Assembly: GCA_022841325.1 (NCBI GenBank) | Contig: JALHRS010000019.1 | Span: 16,553-80,552, forward strand | DNA length: 64,000 nucleotides | Direction: 5' to 3' | Source: Lysobacterales bacterium | GTDB taxonomy: Bacteria; Pseudomonadota; Gammaproteobacteria; Xanthomonadales; SZUA-5 | In this document: in pieces, positions 60,459-64,000 of the stretch | How the letters are laid out: the number at the start of each line of letters is the position of its first letter | How positions within the stretch are numbered: the stretch's first letter is position 1 | Translations under genes and position numbers: made by a program | The notes under the pieces: generated by a model | The model's input: the letters and a program-made list of their open reading frames with translations, nothing else | Databases searched by the model: none | Told to the model about the DNA's origin: nothing

Positions 60459-63194
60459 ATGTCGGACCCGTCGCCTCAGATTCCGGAACACACGCCGCTG
60501 ATGCGTCAGTATCTGGCGCTGAAGGCGCAGCAGCCGGATTTGCTGCTGCTGTTCCGCATGGGCGATTTCTACGAGGTCTTCTATGACGACGCCCGGCGGG
60601 CCTCCAGCCTGCTCGAAATCACGCTGACCCAGCGCGGACAGTCCGCTGGCCAGCCGATCCCCATGGCCGGGATTCCGGTGCATGCGCTCGACGGCTATCT
60701 GGCCAGGCTGATCAAACTCGGCGAAGCGGTCGCCATCGCCGAGCAGATCGGCGATCCCAGGGAAGCCAAGGGACTGGTCGAACGCCAGATCACGCGCATC
60801 GTCACCCCTGGCACCGTGGTCGACGACGCCCTGCTCGACCAGCGCCGCGACAATCTGCTATTGGCGGTGGCGGTAGGTGAAGCGGGGGCAGGGGGCAAGG
60901 GGCAGGGGAAATACCTCAGGTCCCTGCCCCAGGCTGCCCTTGGTTCTCATGCTGCGAGAGCTGGCGAACCAAGCGACGAGGCAGGCCCGCTGCCCCCTGC
61001 CCCCTGCCCCGTTCTCACGCCCTCGTGCCCTCGCCTCGGCCTGGCCTGGCTCGATCTCGGCTCAGGGCGGATCCGCCTCAGCGAAATCGAGGCCTCGGCG
61101 CTGCCATCGGAGATCGCGCGACTGGCGCCGGCGGAAACCCTGTTCCCGGAGGATCTGAATCCGCCCGAGGGCTGCGCGGCCGGGCTGGTCCGGCATCTGG
61201 CGCCCTGGCATTTCGATGCCGAAGCCGGTCGCCGGGCCCTGACCTCGCAATTCGCCGTGCGCGATCTCAGCGGATTTGGCTGCGACCACCTGGGGCCGGC
61301 TCTGGGCGCGGCCGGGGCGCTGCTGCAATACGTGCGCGACACCCAGAAGGCGGCGCTGCCCCGATTGGCCAGCCTGTCGCTGGAACAGGGCGAGGACTCG
61401 CTGCATCTGGACGCCGCCACCCGGCGCCATCTGGAAATCGAGGAACATCCTTCGGGCCGTCGCGAACACACCCTCATCGGCATACTCGACCGCTGCCTGA
61501 CGCCCATGGGTGCGCGCCTGCTGCGGCGCTGGCTGGCGCGGCCACTGCGTGACCACGCCGAGCTGCGACGACGCCAGGATGCGATTGAATCGGTGCGCAA
61601 TCTGGCACTGATGCAAAGCCTGCGCGAGGCGCTGACCCCGCTGGGCGACGTCGAGCGCATGCTGGGTCGACTGGCGCTGGGCTCGGCCCGACCGCGCGAT
61701 CTCTCCGGTTTGCGCGATGCGCTGGGCGCCTGCCCGGCCATCGCCGGCATTGCCGAGCAGGGCATGCCCAGCGCGCTGATCGAGTGGGCGCAGGCCTTGC
61801 GCGGTCTGGATGAAACCCATGCGCTGCTGCTGCGGGCGATCGTCTCCGAACCGCCGGTCATCATGCGCGACGGCGGCGCCATTGCGCCCGGCTTTGATGC
61901 CGAACTGGATGAACTGCGGGCGCTGTCAGCCGGCGCCGATGAGTATCTGGTCGACCTGGAGCGGCGTGAGCGCGAGGCCACCGGCATCAGCAATCTGCGC
62001 GTGGCCTACAACAAGGTGCACGGCTTCTATCTGGAAGTGACGCGCTCGCACCTGGATCGGGTGCCGCCGCGCTGGTCGCGCCGGCAGACCCTGAAAGGCG
62101 CCGAACGCTACATCACCGAGGAGCTGAAAACCTACGAGGACAAGGTGCTCGGCAGCCGCGAGCGCGCGCTGATGCGCGAGCGCGGCCTCTACGAGGAACT
62201 GATCGCGACGCTGCAGACCCAGCTCGATACCCTGCGGGCGGCAGCCGATGCGCTGGCCCACCTGGATGTGGTCGCGGCGCTGGCCGATGGCGCCGAACGC
62301 TGGAACTGGGTGCGGCCGGCGCTGTGCGCGGAACGTGTGCTGAAGATCGAAAACGGCCGCCATCCGGTGGTCGAGATCGTGCGCCGCGAGCCCTTCGAGC
62401 CCAATGACCTGGATCTGCACGACGATCGCCGCATGCTGGTCATCACCGGCCCGAATATGGGCGGCAAGAGCACCTACATGCGCCAGAACGCGCTGATCGT
62501 GCTGCTGGCACACATCGGCAGCTGCGTACCGGCGAGCGGCGCCCGCATCGGGCCGATCGATCGCATCTTCACCCGCATCGGCGCCGGCGACGACCTGGCC
62601 CGCGGACAATCGACCTTCATGGTCGAAATGAGCGAAACCGCCCGCATCCTGCACAATGCCAGCGAGCATTCGCTGGTGCTGATGGACGAAATCGGCCGCG
62701 GCACCAGCACCTATGACGGCCTCGCCATCGCCCGCGCCTGTGCCATCGAGCTGGCCCAGCGCAATCGCGCCTACACCCTGTTCGCCACCCATTACTTCGA
62801 GCTGACCGAACTGGCCGACGAGTGCGAGGGTGTCGCCAACGTGCATCTGGACGCGGTGGAACACAGCCATGCGCTGGTATTCCTGCACGCGGTCAAACCC
62901 GGCCCGGCCAATCGCAGTTTCGGCCTGCAGGTGGCGGCGCTGGCGGGTTTGCCCGGACCCGTGCTCAAGCGCGCCGAGGCCGTGCTGCGGGGGCTGGAGG
63001 AAGGGGCACGGGGAGCGGGGCAGCCCGTCGGGACCCGGGAAAGCAGCGCCACCCCGATGGCAAAGCCGGCGCAGTTCGATCTGTTTGCGTCGCCGTCGCC
63101 CGCGCTGGATGCTCTGCGCGAGATCGATCCGGATACGCTGACGCCGCGCCAGGCACTGGATCTGCTGTACCGATTGAAGTCGCTGGCGGGATAA
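60459..63194 (+). CDS. mutS: DNA mismatch repair protein MutS with repeat-derived insertion
   Basis: MutS recognises mismatches and starts mismatch repair. Motifs are intact: the mismatch-contacting Phe in RMGDFYEVF, the lever/clamp domains, Walker [23 protein letters not shown] and the C-terminal [20 protein letters not shown]. Compared with E. coli MutS (853 residues), this one has 911. The difference is mainly a stretch of about 47 net extra residues (about 140-192, ending [16 protein letters not shown]) between DNLLLAVAV and [11 protein letters not shown], at the junction of the mismatch-binding and connector domains. That stretch is encoded by a foldback CCCCTGCCCC repeat at 60885-61034. 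The reading frame is kept, so the protein is probably functional, but this was not tested. Confidence 0.95.
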   Translation: MSDPSPQIPEHTPLMRQYLALKAQQPDLLLLFRMGDFYEVFYDDARRASSLLEITLTQRGQSAGQPIPMAGIPVHALDGYLARLIKLGEAVAIAEQIGDPREAKGLVERQITRIVTPGTVVDDALLDQRRDNLLLAVAVGEAGAGGKGQGKYLRSLPQAALGSHAARAGEPSDEAGPLPPAPCPVLTPSCPRLGLAWLDLGSGRIRLSEIEASALPSEIARLAPAETLFPEDLNPPEGCAAGLVRHLAPWHFDAEAGRRALTSQFAVRDLSGFGCDHLGPALGAAGALLQYVRDTQKAALPRLASLSLEQGEDSLHLDAATRRHLEIEEHPSGRREHTLIGILDRCLTPMGARLLRRWLARPLRDHAELRRRQDAIESVRNLALMQSLREALTPLGDVERMLGRLALGSARPRDLSGLRDALGACPAIAGIAEQGMPSALIEWAQALRGLDETHALLLRAIVSEPPVIMRDGGAIAPGFDAELDELRALSAGADEYLVDLERREREATGISNLRVAYNKVHGFYLEVTRSHLDRVPPRWSRRQTLKGAERYITEELKTYEDKVLGSRERALMRERGLYEELIATLQTQLDTLRAAADALAHLDVVAALADGAERWNWVRPALCAERVLKIENGRHPVVEIVRREPFEPNDLDLHDDRRMLVITGPNMGGKSTYMRQNALIVLLAHIGSCVPASGARIGPIDRIFTRIGAGDDLARGQSTFMVEMSETARILHNASEHSLVLMDEIGRGTSTYDGLAIARACAIELAQRNRAYTLFATHYFELTELADECEGVANVHLDAVEHSHALVFLHAVKPGPANRSFGLQVAALAGLPGPVLKRAEAVLRGLEEGARGAGQPVGTRESSATPMAKPAQFDLFASPSPALDALREIDPDTLTPRQALDLLYRLKSLAG
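60885..61034. repeat. Foldback G-rich/C-rich repeat inserted in mutS
   Basis: The element begins GCGGGGGCAGGGGGCAAGGG and ends in CTGCCCCCTGCCCCCTGCCC, which are approximately inverse. An inner CTTGGTTC / GAACCAAG pair lies in the loop. It resembles the units at 12106-12297. It sits in frame between conserved mutS blocks. Confidence 0.8.
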
Positions 63195-63900
63195 GCACGG
63201 GGCGCGACTTCGGTCGCGGATGAAGCCGCCGCCAGCGGGCGTTTCGGCAATGTCGGGCCTGGTAGCTCAGGGTCCGGGTCAGGCCGACGAACTCCGAACC
63301 ATCGAAACGGACGTAGGCCGAGGGTGCCGCGCAGCGGCTCCCCGGCGTTTGTCGCATCACCTCCCGGAGAGCGCTGCGCGCACTTCCGGGCTACGCACGG
63401 GCCATGAACTGTAGGTTGGGCTAAGCACAACGTGCCCAACAATGGCCGCTGGTGTGGGGCACGCTGCGCTTAGCCCAACCTACATCAACGAGCACAAATC
63501 AACACGTTACAACATGAGTTCATGGAGAGCGTAGCGAAGCAATCCATTGGCATAGCTTCGAAAGCACTGGATTGCTTCGTCGCTGCGCTCCTCGCAATGA
63601 CGCATCAATAACTTACGATCTGGGTTCATCGAGAGAAACGTAGCGTCCAGGCGATACAGTGCTCGCTGGCATCTCCCTGAATCGCTTGCCCCGGATCAAG
63701 CCCAGGGTCGCGATGACCCCATCTCTTGTGATTCCGGGCAGGTCTGGACCCGGCAAGACCGTGAACTGCGCAGGCCTTTCCCCTGCCCCCTGCCCCCTGC
63801 CCCGTGCCCCTGCCCCCTGCCCCCTGCCCCGCATGCCGCGAAGGCGCTGCCTGCACGCCAATTCAGGTAGCCTTCGCCGGTTTTCTCTGGAGGTCTCCCG
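63195..63900. repeat. Repeat-filled region after mutS (706 bp)
   Basis: No gene is supported here. In order it has a REP-like GCGCGACTTCGGTCGCGGATG (starting about 63200, shown here in part), an inverted repeat TGTAGGTTGGGCTAAGC ... GCTTAGCCCAACCTACA at 63410-63484, a TCATTGCGAGGAGCG-family composite at about 63521-63720 and a CCCCTGCCCC array at about 63778-63832. These match several families elsewhere in the window. Confidence 0.8.
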
Positions 63901-63903
63901 CTG

Positions 63904-64000
63904 ATGTCGGCTACACGTGCACTGATATTGCTAGTTGCCGGGATTTTCCTCGGCTCGCTCACCAGCTTCATCGCGGCTGGCGCGATGCAGCAGCGGCATG
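63904..64000 (+). CDS. N-terminal part of a membrane-anchored protein, cut by the window end
   Basis: An open frame starts at ATG 63904 behind GGAGG and is still open at the window end. The visible 32 residues (MSATRALILLVAGIFLGSLT onward) form a signal anchor or signal peptide. The protein may be a periplasmic cytochrome c-type or other exported protein, but too little is visible to identify it. Confidence 0.6.
   Translation, partial: MSATRALILLVAGIFLGSLTSFIAAGAMQQRH

Noticed and set aside
63195..63903. Short open frames after mutS
   Set aside because: They lie in repeats, have no consistent ribosome-binding site or domain, and frames on both strands encode the same repeat-derived Pro/Cys or Arg/Gly strings.

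Overview
The window is a 64 kb chromosomal segment of a GC-rich gammaproteobacterium, most likely in the Lysobacterales (Xanthomonadales), perhaps close to Rhodanobacteraceae. This rests on a fused aspartate kinase/diaminopimelate decarboxylase, a MurL-type glutamate epimerase candidate, the initiator tRNA-rimP-nusA-infB-rbfA-truB cluster, and many REP-like repeats of the GTGGGAGCGG type. Nothing looks like a prophage, plasmid, CRISPR array or complete insertion sequence. Assignments come from reading motifs and domain order by eye; no database search was run.

Layout. 0.3-4.1 kb: a lipoprotein MacA/YknX-type adaptor, ABC ATPase and FtsX-type permease, with a repeat island between adaptor and ATPase. 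4.6-6.7 kb: a YecA-like SEC-C protein and a DUF2333 membrane protein converging on a long foldback repeat. 6.7-14.9 kb (minus strand): a serine hydrolase, an unknown secreted protein, an APC permease, a probable MurL and the LysC-LysA fusion. 15.1-17.7 kb (plus strand): a small secreted protein with a VPAP/transmembrane/Arg C-terminal tail, a PhzF-like protein and a lipoprotein. 17.7-19.9 kb (minus strand): a glycine-zipper protein and pspABC behind a sigma-54-like promoter. 20.1-24.6 kb: a Mip-type FKBP and a run of small metabolic enzymes (DUF1289, Nudix, sulfurtransferase, beta-CASP nuclease).

25.0-30.9 kb (minus strand) is a tightly overlapping pyroglutamate-use operon: pxpB-pxpC-pxpA, a DUF969/DUF979 membrane pair that is a good transporter candidate, pyroglutamyl peptidase, dienelactone hydrolase and a HIT protein. 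31.7-41.1 kb (minus strand) is a surface-lipid module: a VolA-like lipoprotein lipase, a DUF1302 barrel, a DUF1329 periplasmic protein, a YCF48-like propeller and an RND exporter. 41.3-48.7 kb holds gap and the translation/transcription factor operon with its initiator tRNA. 48.8-52.5 kb holds an SDR, a second VPAP-tailed secreted protein, kbl and an OsmC protein. 52.5-59.5 kb is a seven-gene membrane-lipid modification operon: acyl desaturase, FAD oxidoreductase, DUF1365, CFA synthase, DUF2878, DUF1295 and a second CFA-type methyltransferase. 59.5-64 kb holds a nitroreductase, mutS and the start of a truncated gene.

The most unusual feature of the sequence is its repeats. At least six families fill most long intergenic gaps: REP hairpins, a TCATTGCGAGGAGCG/TGGATTGCTTCG unit, GTCCAGAC palindromes, TTGGTTGTTGG foldbacks, CCCCTGCCCC tracts, and purine/pyrimidine tracts. 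One CCCCTGCCCC-type element lies in frame inside mutS and a purine tract encodes the tail of the DUF1295 protein. The best candidates for little-described biology are the lipase/DUF1302/DUF1329/RND module, the desaturase/CFA operon, the VPAP-tailed protein pair and the repeat-derived protein segments.
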